Shown: positions 1 through 12,100 of the stretch, piece by piece | How positions within the stretch are numbered: the first letter of the stretch is position 1 | How the letters are laid out: each line of letters begins with the position of its first letter | Position numbers and translations under genes: made by a program | Notes under the pieces: model-generated | The model's input: the letters and a program-made list of their open reading frames with translations, nothing else | Databases searched by the model: none | Told to the model about the DNA's origin: nothing | NCBI GenBank assembly: GCA_902784475.1 | Contig: CACZUX010000012.1 | Span: 1 to 40,252, forward strand | DNA: 40,252 nt | Source: an uncultured Bacteroidales bacterium | GTDB lineage: Bacteria; Bacteroidota; Bacteroidia; Bacteroidales; Bacteroidaceae | Direction: 5' to 3'

Positions 1-771
1 ATCAAGGAAACCAACCAAACTGCCAACATATCTCGTACCACTAACGCTGCTGCCATAGAAGCCTGTGATATTTCCTTTGGCATCGCGCTCTGCCGAGGTG
101 GGTAGGATGCCGCAGTTATAGATTCGGGTGTCACCTCCGGCCTTAGGAGTCACAGCACCAGCATCGCCATCGCCGTCACCTGATGAGATATTCACATCTT
201 CAAAGATGATATTGCGAATGACAGCTCCGTTAGTTGAGGAGAACAAGGGCTTACTCAGGTTATATACTTTATGCAAGCCGCCATCGAGCGTTCCTGTAAA
301 TTCACCTTTGCCAGTGAACCCTGAGGCATCAACGTCTGCCGTAAGAACATAGGTGTCTGCTAAATCTGTAATCTGGTCAAGTGAGGTAATTCCATTAGGT
401 GTGGTCTTAAAGAAATTCACCGTCACATAAGCACCGTCATACCCGGCAGGAATGGTGAAGGAGAAAGAGTTGCCACCATTGTCGGTGATGTCAAGTTTGG
501 GTGAAAGCCTCGACGCACTATGGAGATTAGCATCGAGAAGGGGAACCATCTTTTCGGCAATGATATGAGTTGCATCAATAGTGTAGCCCGATGCCGGAGT
601 GGCAGAGATGGTGACTGTCATCCCCGAAATATTTGTAACACTTACAGTACCTGCATCTTTATTCGGCAATAAGTTGATGATAATATCACTCTCGGTGATA
701 GCCCAGGCATGGCCTATGCTTCCAATAACAAGCGTAAAGAGTAGAATAATGTGTCTTATTGTTTGAGTCAT
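1..771 (-). CDS. Secreted GLUG-repeat surface protein, 3' end outside window
   Basis: Open from an ATG at 771 to the window edge (257 codons, no stop), so the C-terminus is missing. Residues 1-24 form a signal peptide (hydrophobic core IILLFTLVIGS, cleavage near GHAWA). Residues 25-110 resemble the beta-rich InlB-type or PKD-like modules of Bacteroidales surface proteins. From about residue 150 there are modules of the form GTLDGGLHKVYNL...NGAVIRNIIF...YVGSLVG, which match the GLUG-type repeat pattern of large adhesins and beta-helices. The start lies only 3 nt after the stop of the 777-aa gene, so the two are probably translationally coupled and belong to the same surface locus. A similar GLUG-like segment occurs in the giant 3865-aa protein (about residues 3040-3120). 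No enzymatic motif is visible. Function is inferred as adhesion or surface display, not shown. Confidence 0.75.
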   Translation of the reverse strand, partial: MTQTIRHIILLFTLVIGSIGHAWAITESDIIINLLPNKDAGTVSVTNISGMTVTISATPASGYTIDATHIIAEKMVPLLDANLHSASRLSPKLDITDNGGNSFSFTIPAGYDGAYVTVNFFKTTPNGITSLDQITDLADTYVLTADVDASGFTGKGEFTGTLDGGLHKVYNLSKPLFSSTNGAVIRNIIFEDVNISSGDGDGDAGAVTPKAGGDTRIYNCGILPTSAERDAKGNITGFYGSSVSGTRYVGSLVGFLD

Positions 772-774
772 ATC

Positions 775-3108
775 TTATTGCCTTTTTATATATTTCTTTT
801 TCCCTTGGTGAATATAGATTCCAGGCTTGGACGGCTTGACACTCAGGCGTCGTCCGTCTAGAGTGTACCACACGTCTGTATCTTGTTCCTTGGTCTTTGA
901 GTTCTTCAACTCCGTGATTCCGGTGGTTTCTTCATCTTCAATGATAAACTGCAACACACCGCGTGCCCCAGCGTTTCCACTGTTCCCGCTCCCAGCTGTA
1001 TTCGTGTAGTTGGGGTTATAGAGGTAGAATTTGCCCTCGTTTAAAATCCCGCCCTTTGCGAGTACGAACTCACCTTTGTAAAATATATAAATCTGAGCAG
1101 CTTCCACAGTCTCACCTCCTGCAGACATTTTCAGCTGATTGCTGTTTTTTGTTTGGGCTGTCACATCTGGCGTAGAGGGGTCTTTAGGGGAAGCAACAAA
1201 TCCAGAGACCTCGTCGTCTGACAACAGCAGCACGGGAACGTCTTCGGGGATGTACTCCAATGGTGTAATGACTGCGGTTCCGATGGTCGGATTGACCTTA
1301 CGTATGATATAGGGATTAATGCCCGTAGGGGAAGACATATCCCGTTTTGCCTGATATACGGCTGCAGCCTGTCCAGAGCCACCACCATCAGGATCGACAA
1401 ATGCTGGGCTTGCGTAGATACCGATGGCACCTCCTGTGTAGTTGCCTATACCTGTAATCGTGATGATCTTGTCGCTGCCGTCTTCCTCCGCTTCCTGCGT
1501 ATAGTCAGTATTCTCTATAAGTGTCGTACTGCCATCCTTTACAGCACTCAGCAAACCATCCTCTGTCATTTCCACTGTGATACCTTCTGCAGCCGTGTTA
1601 CCGTCACCGAGACTCTTGGGGGAGATGGTAAAGGTCTTTGAACCATCATTTACTTGATAGTCGCCATCAGCTTTGTCTGATATGGTAACAGAAGCAGTAC
1701 CTGCATTGGTGTTGTTGTTATAAGTCACCACATATTCATCAGCGCTGACAACAACGTCTCCGTCCTTTACGGTGATGGCAGGCTCCTTGGCAGAACCATC
1801 GTAAACGAACTCGTCCTCTGCAAGAATAATGGTTGGGTTCGTAAGAACTCTGACGGGAATATCCGTCTTTGTGACTATATCAGAATTGATGTATCCGCTT
1901 TTTACTGCTTGTGCATGAATCTTTGTAGAAGGCAGGGCATGATCAATGACGATGGGTGATGCAGCATGTGCTGTGGACTCTTCTATGGTAGGGTCTGTGT
2001 CGTCGGTGGTGTAGTAAATCACCGCACCCTCCACCGCTGTAATAGTAACCTCTCTAGTCTCTTCGTTGAATGAAATGCTTGGTGTAGCTAACTTCTCTAC
2101 TGTAAGCGTCGCTATTTCTGAGTCTATCAGATAGTTTTTCTTTGATATCGCCTTGATAACCTTTTCCTCTGTGAGCTCAAAAGGCTCGCTATATACATTG
2201 GAATTGGCATCAGGATTGCTTCCATCTGTGGTATAAAAGATGGACTCCCCATCACCGGCAGTAATGGTTATAGTAGATGTAGTATTAGAAAACGTAATGA
2301 CAGGCGTAGTACATTTAGCGCTTTCAAGAAACCATTTATAAAGGCCAATAATTCCGGCTGTGTTAGTTCCATAGGTACCATTAGGACCGCCTTGCTTGCC
2401 TGCACTTCCCTTGAGTTCATTAAAATTCTTGAAGTTCACAACCAAGTATATATAATCACCATTTCTACCCTCTGAAGAATGAGGCACGATGTCAATATGT
2501 GTATCATGTGATGTAATCTCAAAAAGGGCTAAATCACCAAGATTAGCAAGTGCGGTGGCATCAGCAACAGCTTCCAGGTGTACACGCATACGGTTGGCAT
2601 CGGAGCCAATTTTGCCGTTGGACACCATGTATCTGCCAGTTTTTCTTTGTATGATGTAATAACAATCTGTCTTTGTAGGATGCTTTACAACATCCCACAC
2701 AGCCTTTTTGGCATCATAGACCCCATCTTTACATTGGTATGTGGTGAGGAATGGTTTTCCATTGTCGTCGTTGTCATCGGTGTCGTCTTCGTAACTATTT
2801 GTGGCCTTATAAAGATACCAGTTCTTCGTAGGACATAGATAATAATCACCAGGAGTGTTCTTGTTGGTACTTTCACTACGAATATAATACACACCCGAAT
2901 AATCCGGCGTTTGTCCCCACACGCTGCCGCTTCCAACGGTCAGGAGCAGGAGCAAAAGCATGCTGTTGGCATACCTTAGGCATACTCTAGGCATACCCTT
3001 GGCATACCCTAAGCATACTCTAAGCATACTCATGAGTATGGCTAGGGTTTGCCTAAGGTATGCCATCACCCTTATTACTAGCTTCCAGTATCCGTATTGC
3101 GTGCTCAT
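775..3108 (-). CDS. Secreted multidomain protein: chitobiase-C-type and MBG-like modules with C-terminal sorting motif
   Basis: As an open frame this is 777 aa. The first 51 codons are built from an 11-bp repeat cassette, and the recognisable signal peptide is the stretch MLLLLLLTVGSGSVWGQ at about residues 50-66. Translation could therefore begin at the ATG at 3108 or at an internal ATG. After the signal comes a region of about 200 aa that looks beta-trefoil-like (YYIRS, YLCPTKNWYLYKA). Two chitobiase/hexosaminidase C-terminal-type modules follow (IFYTTDGSNPD and IYYTTDDTDPT), then an MBG/YDG-type module (EFVYDGSAKEPAITV). The end, VWYTLDGRRLS...GIYIHQGKKKYIKR, has the shape of the short C-terminal sorting motifs common in Bacteroidales secreted proteins. 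It sits 45 nt after the giant gene. No catalytic motif was seen, so an adhesin or carbohydrate-binding surface protein is the likely role. It looks more AT-rich than the genes to its right. Confidence 0.75.
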   Translation of the reverse strand: MSTQYGYWKLVIRVMAYLRQTLAILMSMLRVCLGYAKGMPRVCLRYANSMLLLLLLTVGSGSVWGQTPDYSGVYYIRSESTNKNTPGDYYLCPTKNWYLYKATNSYEDDTDDNDDNGKPFLTTYQCKDGVYDAKKAVWDVVKHPTKTDCYYIIQRKTGRYMVSNGKIGSDANRMRVHLEAVADATALANLGDLALFEITSHDTHIDIVPHSSEGRNGDYIYLVVNFKNFNELKGSAGKQGGPNGTYGTNTAGIIGLYKWFLESAKCTTPVITFSNTTSTITITAGDGESIFYTTDGSNPDANSNVYSEPFELTEEKVIKAISKKNYLIDSEIATLTVEKLATPSISFNEETREVTITAVEGAVIYYTTDDTDPTIEESTAHAASPIVIDHALPSTKIHAQAVKSGYINSDIVTKTDIPVRVLTNPTIILAEDEFVYDGSAKEPAITVKDGDVVVSADEYVVTYNNNTNAGTASVTISDKADGDYQVNDGSKTFTISPKSLGDGNTAAEGITVEMTEDGLLSAVKDGSTTLIENTDYTQEAEEDGSDKIITITGIGNYTGGAIGIYASPAFVDPDGGGSGQAAAVYQAKRDMSSPTGINPYIIRKVNPTIGTAVITPLEYIPEDVPVLLLSDDEVSGFVASPKDPSTPDVTAQTKNSNQLKMSAGGETVEAAQIYIFYKGEFVLAKGGILNEGKFYLYNPNYTNTAGSGNSGNAGARGVLQFIIEDEETTGITELKNSKTKEQDTDVWYTLDGRRLSVKPSKPGIYIHQGKKKYIKRQ
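2969..3063. repeat. 11-bp tandem array with inverted copies
   Basis: On the plus strand six consecutive 11-bp units begin at 2969, 2980, 2991, 3002, 3013 and 3024 (GCATACCTTAG, GCATACTCTAG, GCATACCCTTG, GCATACCCTAA, GCATACTCTAA, GCATACTCATG). Three units then run in the opposite orientation to 3063, ending in CTAAGGTATGC, the exact reverse complement of the first unit. The turning point is a perfect 16-bp palindrome, CATACTCATGAGTATG (3025-3040). The outer arms pair over about 29 bp with three mismatches. The array overlaps the 5' end of the 777-aa frame and would encode the residues just before its signal peptide. Confidence 0.9.
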
Positions 3109-3153
3109 GTTATTCTGTCGTTATATCGTGTTGCCAGGGAACTCCCTGTGAGG

Positions 3154-6100
3154 TTATTTTACTCCCAACTTCTTCGTATATCTGCCGCCGTCGGCCCGGA
3201 CAATGTAAACGCCCTTGCTATATACCGGTGTCTTGACGGTCTCGTCCGGCTGGATGTTGAATTGCGTGATGAGGGCGCCGCCGGCAGAGTAGATTTGTAC
3301 GGGAACAGCGTTGCGGAGGGTAGAGGTCACGGCGATGTTCTGTCCCAGAGTGTAAATCTCAAGGGTGCCTTCGCCCAGTTCGTCTTCGATGGGCTTCTTC
3401 TCGTCGTTGTCGAAGTCAAAGCCGGTGCCGTCCATGTTGAAGAGGATGGAGCGGGTGATGCCTCTTGCCGGGTTGTTGGCAGCGTCGACGAAGTACGGGC
3501 GGAAGGGCACAGTTGCCAAGCCGCCGTCGGGCGTCTTGTCGAAGCTGTTGCCATTGGCGTTCATCAGATAGCCGTCCACCTTCTTGCTCATGTAGTTGGG
3601 CATGAAGCCGTAGTTGGTTTCTGCAGTGACAGCCTCCAACTCGTCGTCGCTGACGGCGATGGTGATTCCCGGCACAGAAACGAAGCTGACAGTCTGCCGG
3701 TCGAGCTTCGCAGGAGCGGTAGCAGCCGTATTTCTGGCCACAAACTCACCGCTGAGGTCAAACTCGTAGTAGGTCTTGCCTGGGAAGCCGATGATATAGG
3801 GTGTGGCTGTGGCCAGCAACGGATATTGCTCCAGAGTGCGAGCTTCCTGATAGTATGTCTGGTAGATGTCCGTGTTGGCATCTGCCTGAGCGTTGGCACT
3901 ATAGTAGTAATCCCACAGGAAGGTGTTGCTGACGGTCTTGGCGTTGCCTGCTTTCTTGGGATAGTTGAAGGCTGTGGTGACAACATTGGCGGGTGTGCTG
4001 CCTGTCGTTGCTGCAAGACCTTCATAGCCGCGCAGCCAATACTCATGACCAATCTTAGTGTCCTTATCATCGATAGAGCGGCTGCCGCTGTAGAAGTGGG
4101 TAATTTCGCCCTTATCCTGTGTAGTTACCAGCTCGGCAGTGAACGGCAGGCTGACGGTTTCCCAGCCCTTGTTGAGGTCAACGTAGAGGTCCGGCATGCG
4201 CTGATACCACATGCGTTTACCTGAGCCGAAGCTGTAGCTGATGGGGCAGTTGAAGTCTTCCTTGTCCACCAGCAGATGGTCGTTGGTCGCCGTGAGATTG
4301 CTCTGTACCAGGTGACCTGCCACCATTCCCCACTGGTTGATGGCTGAAGCTACACGTCTGTAAGAGGCATTGCCGTCGGTGTCATAGGCAGCATAGGCGG
4401 GCTCATGAGCGAAGTGATCGGTGAGCACATCGTAGGTATTCTTGTTGGCATAGCCCTCGGTGGATGTTTCAGCCGGAGCATAAACCAGGATGTTAGGCGT
4501 CTGTCCGTTGGTGCTGATGCCTGTCAGGCCTGCGTCGTCGAGCAGCGGTGAGTAGAACTTTCCGGATGCGGTGCCGGGCGTCCATTCGGTGTCGTTATGG
4601 CCGGCGAAGTCAACGGCGGTCATGCCGGGATATGCGGGCTTCAGGTCGGTGTCGCTTGCAGTCTTAGGCTTGGTGTGTGCCACCAGATAAGCCATCGGGT
4701 TGAAGTGAGCGACATCCATCGTCTTGCTGCCGTAGTAGGCGGGAGCACGATATACGCGGTTGCTCTGTTCGCCCTTTGCCAGCAGAGAAGCGCTCCTCTT
4801 GACATGAGCCGGCTGTGCCTGATGAGCGCGATCTGCATCGTAGCCATAGGTCAGCGTCTGTCCGAAGAAGATGTAGTCATCGGGCCAGATGGGTGCAAAC
4901 TTCACCTTCGTATTGCTCTGTGCGTCGGTCTCTGTATAGAGGCGATCATCGGTTGTGGCAGGTATCTCGCCGTCGGCATAGCGGAAGTCGCCGTCAATGT
5001 AACGGGACTCCACATATCCGGCATCGCAGAGGTCGGGATTGCTGCCATAGTATCCTTCCTTAGGCTCGGAGGGAGTGCCGTCCTCGTTCATGGTGATGTA
5101 CTTGTAGGCTGCGCCCTCTGAAACTTCCCGGTCGCAATAGCGCTTGTAGAGGTAGAAGCCGTTCAGGTTGTACGCCACGGTGCCGTTGTTGAAGGCCTGG
5201 TTGTTCATGCGGGTCGGGATGCCATAGGTGCCCGTATGCTTGGCGTACTTGTTGGTGGCATTATCTTCTTCCTGATAGTAGCAGTTGACCAATTGATAGC
5301 CGCTGCCTCGGTTGGGATTGCCGAAGACGGGCTTGGAGGTCTTGGCCTCTTCAGTAGAGGTGCTTATCCAGCAGTTCTCCACATAGCCGCTGCCTGTTTC
5401 TGCCACACCGGCACCTGTGAAGGAACCGGTCACGCCGAGGTTATAGACATTGCCGCAGAGCTTTTCAAACAAGGAGTGGTCAAGGCCGCTGACGGTGTAG
5501 CCGTCACCATGGAAGTTGCCGCCAAAGCATTCCGTGCTGCCGATAGACGTCCATTCGCCAGTGTGGTCGATGTCGGTGTGGAGGATGAACTCGAGGTCGG
5601 CACCGCCCTTGACATGTTCGTTGAGCAATGTGTGACCTACGAGGGGACCCTCCTCGGCTGGAGTGGTGAGCAAGCTCAGGTCATAGAAGTTCTTCAGCAG
5701 GTCGAGACCGTTCTGCGACGTGCTGCTATAGTCGTTGATGTATATCTTGCTCTCGCGCTTCAGACGGTTCAGGGCATAGTCCACATGGAGGTGTTTCTCC
5801 TTGTCGTCCATCACCTTCTTCAGGTCGTGGTAGTTGGCTACAGTGACGGGCACGTGGTTCGAGTAAGTCTTGCCGAGATAGGTCTGGGCATAGTAAGCAA
5901 CATAGTAGCCGTCCTGATACCAGTAGAGCGGGTCGCTGCCGGGGTAATACTCGATGCCGTTGGTGTGACTCTCGGCATCGGCCGGCTTCTCGTAGAGTTC
6001 CCAACCGCCGCCGGTCACTTCGTAGGCGCCCGGCGTGACGGTAGGCGTACGCAGCGTCACAGCCGTTCCGGGAATCACGACGCCCGGTTTGGTGATGTCC

Positions 6101-9100
6101 TCAACGGTAGGAATACCGCTCTTGAACTGCAGGTGGATATTCACTACGTGGCGCTCGGTGATTGGTGTGATGTGCATGCCGGACTCATCGCTCTCCTCGT
6201 AGTTGTACTCGTAAACCACAGTGATAATCTTCTCCTTAGAGAGGTCGAAGATGTCTGAGTTGCGCGATACGTAGAGCGTGCTGGTCTCCATAGGTATCAC
6301 ACCATGGATGGTGAAGTTCGTTTGCTTGTTGGTTAATACGCTGTAGTCATTTTCATTGATGACTTCGCCAATGACGTGATTACCTCCGTTAGACCAGTTC
6401 TCACGGCAATAGTAGAACGTCTTTCCAGCATCACCGGCAGTAAACGTGATGGTCTGTATATTGGCTTCTCTGGTTTCATCATCCAAGCTGGCGTATGTGT
6501 TGCTGCTGATAACGGTGCCGACAGGGTAGGGCGTTTCGCCGACGATGAAGAATTCCTTGACGACGTAATAGTCACCGGCTGCGGATACACCGATAGGAGC
6601 ATAGTGACGCTGCTCGTTAGGCAGAGCCTCATATTCCGTGCGGGAGTATTCTTTGCCGTTAACCAGGCCATACTCCGGATCATCCGTGCCGTGATATACC
6701 GCCGTGTAATCAACAGGCTTCTCCAGCGAGTAGATCATCTTGTCCTTGTCGGCTTCACTGTAGCTGTCATAGCCGTCGTACTGATATTTCTGTCCTTCTG
6801 CTTTTCCGTAAGTGGGATCGATGAGCAGGTCGAGGGCATCGTAGTTGAAGCCGAAGTTGGTGCGGTCGGCATCCGACATGGAACTCCAAGCCGTCAGGGC
6901 GCGGTAGTTCTTGGCGGTGTCGTAGTAGTCGCCGCCATACAAACCGGGAGTGGAACAGTAGTAGGCAGGAACCACATATTTCATTATCTCTTCCTTAATG
7001 CCGGCAGAGATTTCCGAGTCTTCGAGTAGAGCGGTTCTCTCTGCCTCCGTCATCAACTGACCGTTGTAAATCAATGAGGTCTTCGACAGCGTGATGCTGC
7101 TGGTACATACATAAGCTTCGTCTCTGTTAGAGGCCATCGCTGTCCATGCTGCAGGGGTATAGTCAGACTCTGCCACTTTGGCGCCTTCCTGCAGACGCTG
7201 TTCGGTGCCGTCCTTCTTGGTCGTTTCGACATAGGAGGTTACCAGGAACGCAGGCTCGAAGACAGCCTGACCCGTTTCAGGAATGTATGCAGAGTGAGCG
7301 CTCTTGGCGGCTTGGTAGGTGTCGTATGTCTCTTGGGAGATGATATCGCTTACTTTGAAGTCACGTTGTCCGTACAGACCGTTTGCCGTTGGCTTGTAGG
7401 TAGGACCGTCCGTGTAGAGAGCCCGCTCGTTGGCAGACAAATCTTCGTATGCGGCGAGGGTTATCTTTTCTTCTCGGGATTCGCCCGTGAGCGGTGTGTA
7501 GTATTTGTTCCACACAGCGGGATTGTTCACGTTGTAGGTCAGCAGATAGCCCGTATCGTGACTGAGATTGTTGGAAGAGCGGAAGACGTAGTCGAAGTCC
7601 ACTTCCTGCTGCTTCTCCACAGAGTAAACTTTTGCGTGAGCAGCCTTTGCCTCATTGTATTCACTTGGCAGCATCACCGTGCCGGCAGGAATGATGTCAA
7701 CGTCTTCGCTGTTGTACTTGCAGTCAGCGATGGTGACGTATGTCTCTTCTACGAACAGGTTGCGCTCGGCAGCAGGCAGCAGGTACCAATCCCAGTAGCT
7801 GATGGGATCGTTCAGATGATATTCTACATCCTTGATGACCAGCTTGCCATCCGGAGCCAGCTTCTTCTGACTGTCGTTATTGTAAGTAGAGTAGTAGGCG
7901 TAGCGGTTGGGCTTCACGTTGAGCAGCTTCATCACACCGTGTGAAGCGGCGGAGATGGTCAACGGGATATTCACCGTCTCGCTGTATGCGTTGGGCGCAC
8001 CGGTGTAGGCGGAGATAAACTGATCATAAACATATACCGATCCCTTGATGAACCAGTAGTGGGCTGGAACGGCATCATTGCCTTTGTACTTGGCGCTTTC
8101 ATCGTAACAGTCATCGACGATGGTCTGTGTGCTGTGTACGAAGTTGCCGGAACTCTGCCAGGCATTCTGTGTTGCATCATCGGTTGTGTAAATAAAGCTT
8201 CGGTTGCTCACGGCACCGTTGTTCAATGTGGTCAGGGTGTTACGTGTCTTGCCGGAGGGCAGTCGGTTGCCATGCACGTTCTTGGCATAGACGAAACCGC
8301 CACCGACACCTGTCTGCACGTTGATGAGGTCGAGCTCGACAACACCGGTGATATAGCCCCACTCCTTTTCGCGAAGGTCATTGCCAGTGCTCTCTTCGGT
8401 AGTCAACTCCAGATAGACGCCGGAGGCCAGAGCCACCTGGTTGTGGCTGTTGCCGTTGTTGCGAGTCTGGTCGTTGATGTGTGCCTGCTTCCATTGCTGG
8501 TAAGTTGCGGTGCCGTATGGGATAGTCTGGTCGTCTATCGTAATATCAGACTTATATTTACTTGCGTCCACATTGTCGGTCACACGCACATTGTTGTAGT
8601 AGTTGACGTCGCTGGTAAGTGCGCCGAGGAAGTTCACGTTGCTGTAGATGCCGAAATAGTTGCCGTGCATCCTGTGCTTCGCTTCTATGTCGCCGGCAAC
8701 AGACACTTTCTTGTTGAGCGACACCTCACGCACACGGTTGATGGTGTAGTTGGTGTAGTCCACAATCTCCGGCACACGGTCCTGGGCGCCCTTCATCACC
8801 ATGCGGCTGCCGAACACGCCGCAGAAATCGGCACGCTGGATGGTGTTCATGATACGTCCGGCATAGCGCGACACCACACCGTTGGCCACCCAGTAGGCCT
8901 CATTGATGGTGCCGTCGGGGCTGATGATATCCGTCTGTCCGGCAAACAATACGACCAACTCGTCCTGCGGGATGGTGGAACCCACCGAATAGTGGGTGTG
9001 CTCATTGTCCTCACACTCCTGCACACACCTGTATTTCAGTTCGTAATAGGCTCGTTCACGTGCAGGCAACAATTCGTATTGATCCAGTGTGATGTCATCT

Positions 9101-12100
9101 TTAATATGATAGTAGTCCGTGCCGTAGTTGGTGATGTTCAGCTCACGATAGCCGTCTACGAAGGTCAGGTTGCCGTCGCCGTAGAGGCCGCCCGTATGAC
9201 CCGTGCCAATCGTAATCAGGTCACGGTTATAGACGTCGTTGATGGATGCCGTAGCGTTGCCGAACAGCGTGGTGGCATTGGCAAACACCTGGTCGTTACC
9301 CGACGACACGTTACCGCCGGCAAAGACGGCGTTGTGGATGATGATGCCGTCCACATCCAGACAGCCCCATGTGGCAGCATCGGTGGTCTTGTCCTTCAGG
9401 GTGTTCAGATCGGATGTGGGGACATAGTCGCCGGCCTTATAGGCGTGGCTGTTGATTGTGACATCCGTCAGCACCTTACAGTGCGGCTCTACCAGCACCT
9501 TGCTGTCCTCAGTCATATATTTCTCGCCGCTTCCGACCGGATCGCCGTTATCATCGGTATATACACCGTTTTTGGACTTGAAGTAGTGGCCCTCATCATT
9601 GTCGTCATAGCGTGCTCCCGACTGCTTGCCCAATCCCAGACTGCCGTCAGGATAATCGAAGGCGCTGTACACATAGCCGATATCGCCGCCGCCAAAGACG
9701 TTGCCATAACCCAATGCCACGCCTTCATCAGTGCCGACCTCGCCGCCGAGGATGTCAACCTCGGTCTGTCCGAACACATAGCCGTTGGTGTAGAGCGAAC
9801 CCGTACGCCCCAGGTTGTCGATACCCTTACCGCCGGCAAACACGTTACGCTTCACCCATCCGTCATATATGCTGACCTTGGTCTTGCCGGCCTTGTAGAT
9901 GCCTTTCAGGGTGCGCAGCGGACTCTCGTCGTTCTCGCCATAGACATCACCGCGACCGATGGCTGCAATCTCGCCGCCGCCGAAGACACAGTCGCGCACC
10001 GTGCCGCCATACACTTTGACGTTGGTGATGTCCACACTGCTGTTGTCGATATATCCGCCGCCAAAGAGATTACCGCTGTTCTCCAGATTGGTGTTGGGGA
10101 TATAGTTGCCGTCGGCATCCTTCCAGGTCTCATCGACGATTTTCTCCTGATAGTAGCCGGTCCAGTCGTCGTGTACAACCTTCGTGTAGGGATAGGTCTT
10201 ATCTTCCGGTTCGCTGTCGAAGAAGCGGTAGCCGATAAAGCCGTTGTTGAGCGTGATGTTGGCCGTGCCAAACACCGCGCCGCCTTCACCGCCGCCGTAG
10301 GCATTACGCTCGATGGCCGGGATGCCGTCTGTGAGTGTTGTGCCGTCGGTCTTTCCGATGATGACGTGCGTCTCACCCGGGATATCATCAGTATAGGGAT
10401 CATCGATTTTTCCTGCATGCTCACCCACACTGCCTCGCCAGCCGCCGCCATAGACGTTACGGGCCGTGCCGCCTTCGATATAGGCCGTGCTGCTGGCCGT
10501 GAAGCCGTCAATATGTTTTCCTTGATAATCGAAGCCGGCAGCAGTTACGCGGAAACCGTCACGCACGGCACCGCTGGTGCCTGCTGCATAGAGGTCCTTG
10601 ACGACAGTGCCGCCCAGCAGGTCGATGTAGGTGCTTCCATACACGTCGCCGCTGCCGAGAATGCCCTGACTCACTTTCTCAGAGTCGCCCATGCCGCCGC
10701 CGTAGGCATAGTTCCATACGGTTGCTCCTTCATAGATGTGGACGTTGGTGTGATATTTTCCGCCCAGGCGGGTGGGGTGAACCAATGTCTGGTGGTCCAG
10801 GCCGCACTCATGATAACCCGGCATGCTGAGGTCGAGGGTCGGCTCTTCTTTCTGCCATTTCAACAGGGACTTGCGGTTGATGACCTTGCCGTTGTGGCCG
10901 CCGCCATAGACCTCATAGACTTCTGCGCCACGCTCCAGATTCACTTCAGTGTACTGTGCCCACGTGTCTTCACCAAATCCGGCGCCATAAACGGTCGACA
11001 TATACTTGGAGCCGGTCTTGGGGTCTGTCTGTCCGTTATAGACGGGAACGTCGATGTTAACCTGTGCGTAGAGCGTACGGTCGGCATTGTTGTTACCGCC
11101 ATAGATGTTGCCGCGCACGGTGGCGTTGGCACTATGATAGTTGACGTGCGACTCATAGACATCACAGGGATACAGGGGGTCGTCACCGTAGGCGCCGCCG
11201 AACAGGTTATTTACACTGATGGTTGAGGTGTTGGGCACATTCAGCAGGGTGCGACGTGTGAATCCTTCCTTGAAGCTGCCGCCATAGATATTGCTGACGG
11301 TGCCTCTGAAGAGGTCGATGATGGCGGAGTACTTGTCAAGTTGAGTGGATACGGTAACAGAGTCGGCGCCCATGCCCAGACCGCAGTTGGCACCGGCGCC
11401 AAACACGGCGACATTCTGGAATTTCGTCACGTTTTGAGGAATGTCCACCAGGATATAGCTGCGGTTTTGCATGCTGTCCACGCCAAAGCCCTTCAAAGAG
11501 CCTTGTCCGGCACCGAAGATTCTTTCCAACTCATTGCGGGCGTGGCTGTTGGGACGGAAGTTGACAAAGGCATTGTCCAGACGGGGCTTGGTGAAGCCTT
11601 TTCTGGATCTGCCGTCCGGGTAGGTGTATTTGCTGTAGTGGGTGTCTGTGTAATCATAGTCACCATAGCAACCGCCAAAGATATAGCCCACACGTCCCTG
11701 GATGTACTCCATATAGGCAGAGGCGTTGGCGACGTCCGGATTCTCTGCACCTGCGGGATTGTGCAGTTTGGCATGCAAGTCACTACTTACACGACCCTTG
11801 AAGTTTGCCGTGTTGAGAATTCTTCCGCCCAGGTCGTTGCCGCCATAGACATGGTCGCGAATCCAGGGGAAGCCCAAGACATCCTTGCCCTGTGCATCCA
11901 CACCGTTACGGCCGATATAGGTCTCGGTGTGTCCGAGGATGTCGGCGTTACAAGAACCGGCAAAGCTGTTGAAAATGCGGCCGTTACCCAAGTTGATGAC
12001 GGTGTTGCCGGCAATGGGCGCTTCGAAGGAGCCGCCGTAGATAAACTCGGCCTCAGCCATCTCGTCGCTGTCTTCTGCGTGACCTCTGTAAACACCGGCC

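Noticed and set aside
3135-3148. CAGGGAACTCCCTG palindrome between the giant and 777-aa genes as a terminator
   Set aside because: The stem is at most 5 bp with a 4-nt loop and no following T run on the minus strand; read-through is more likely.
8059-11226. 1055-codon plus-strand open frame antisense to the giant gene
   Set aside because: It lies wholly within the giant protein gene, has no family features, and arises from the Gly/Ala/Thr-rich codon use of the sense frame. The same holds for frames at 3097-4224, 5236-6258 and 11341-12588.
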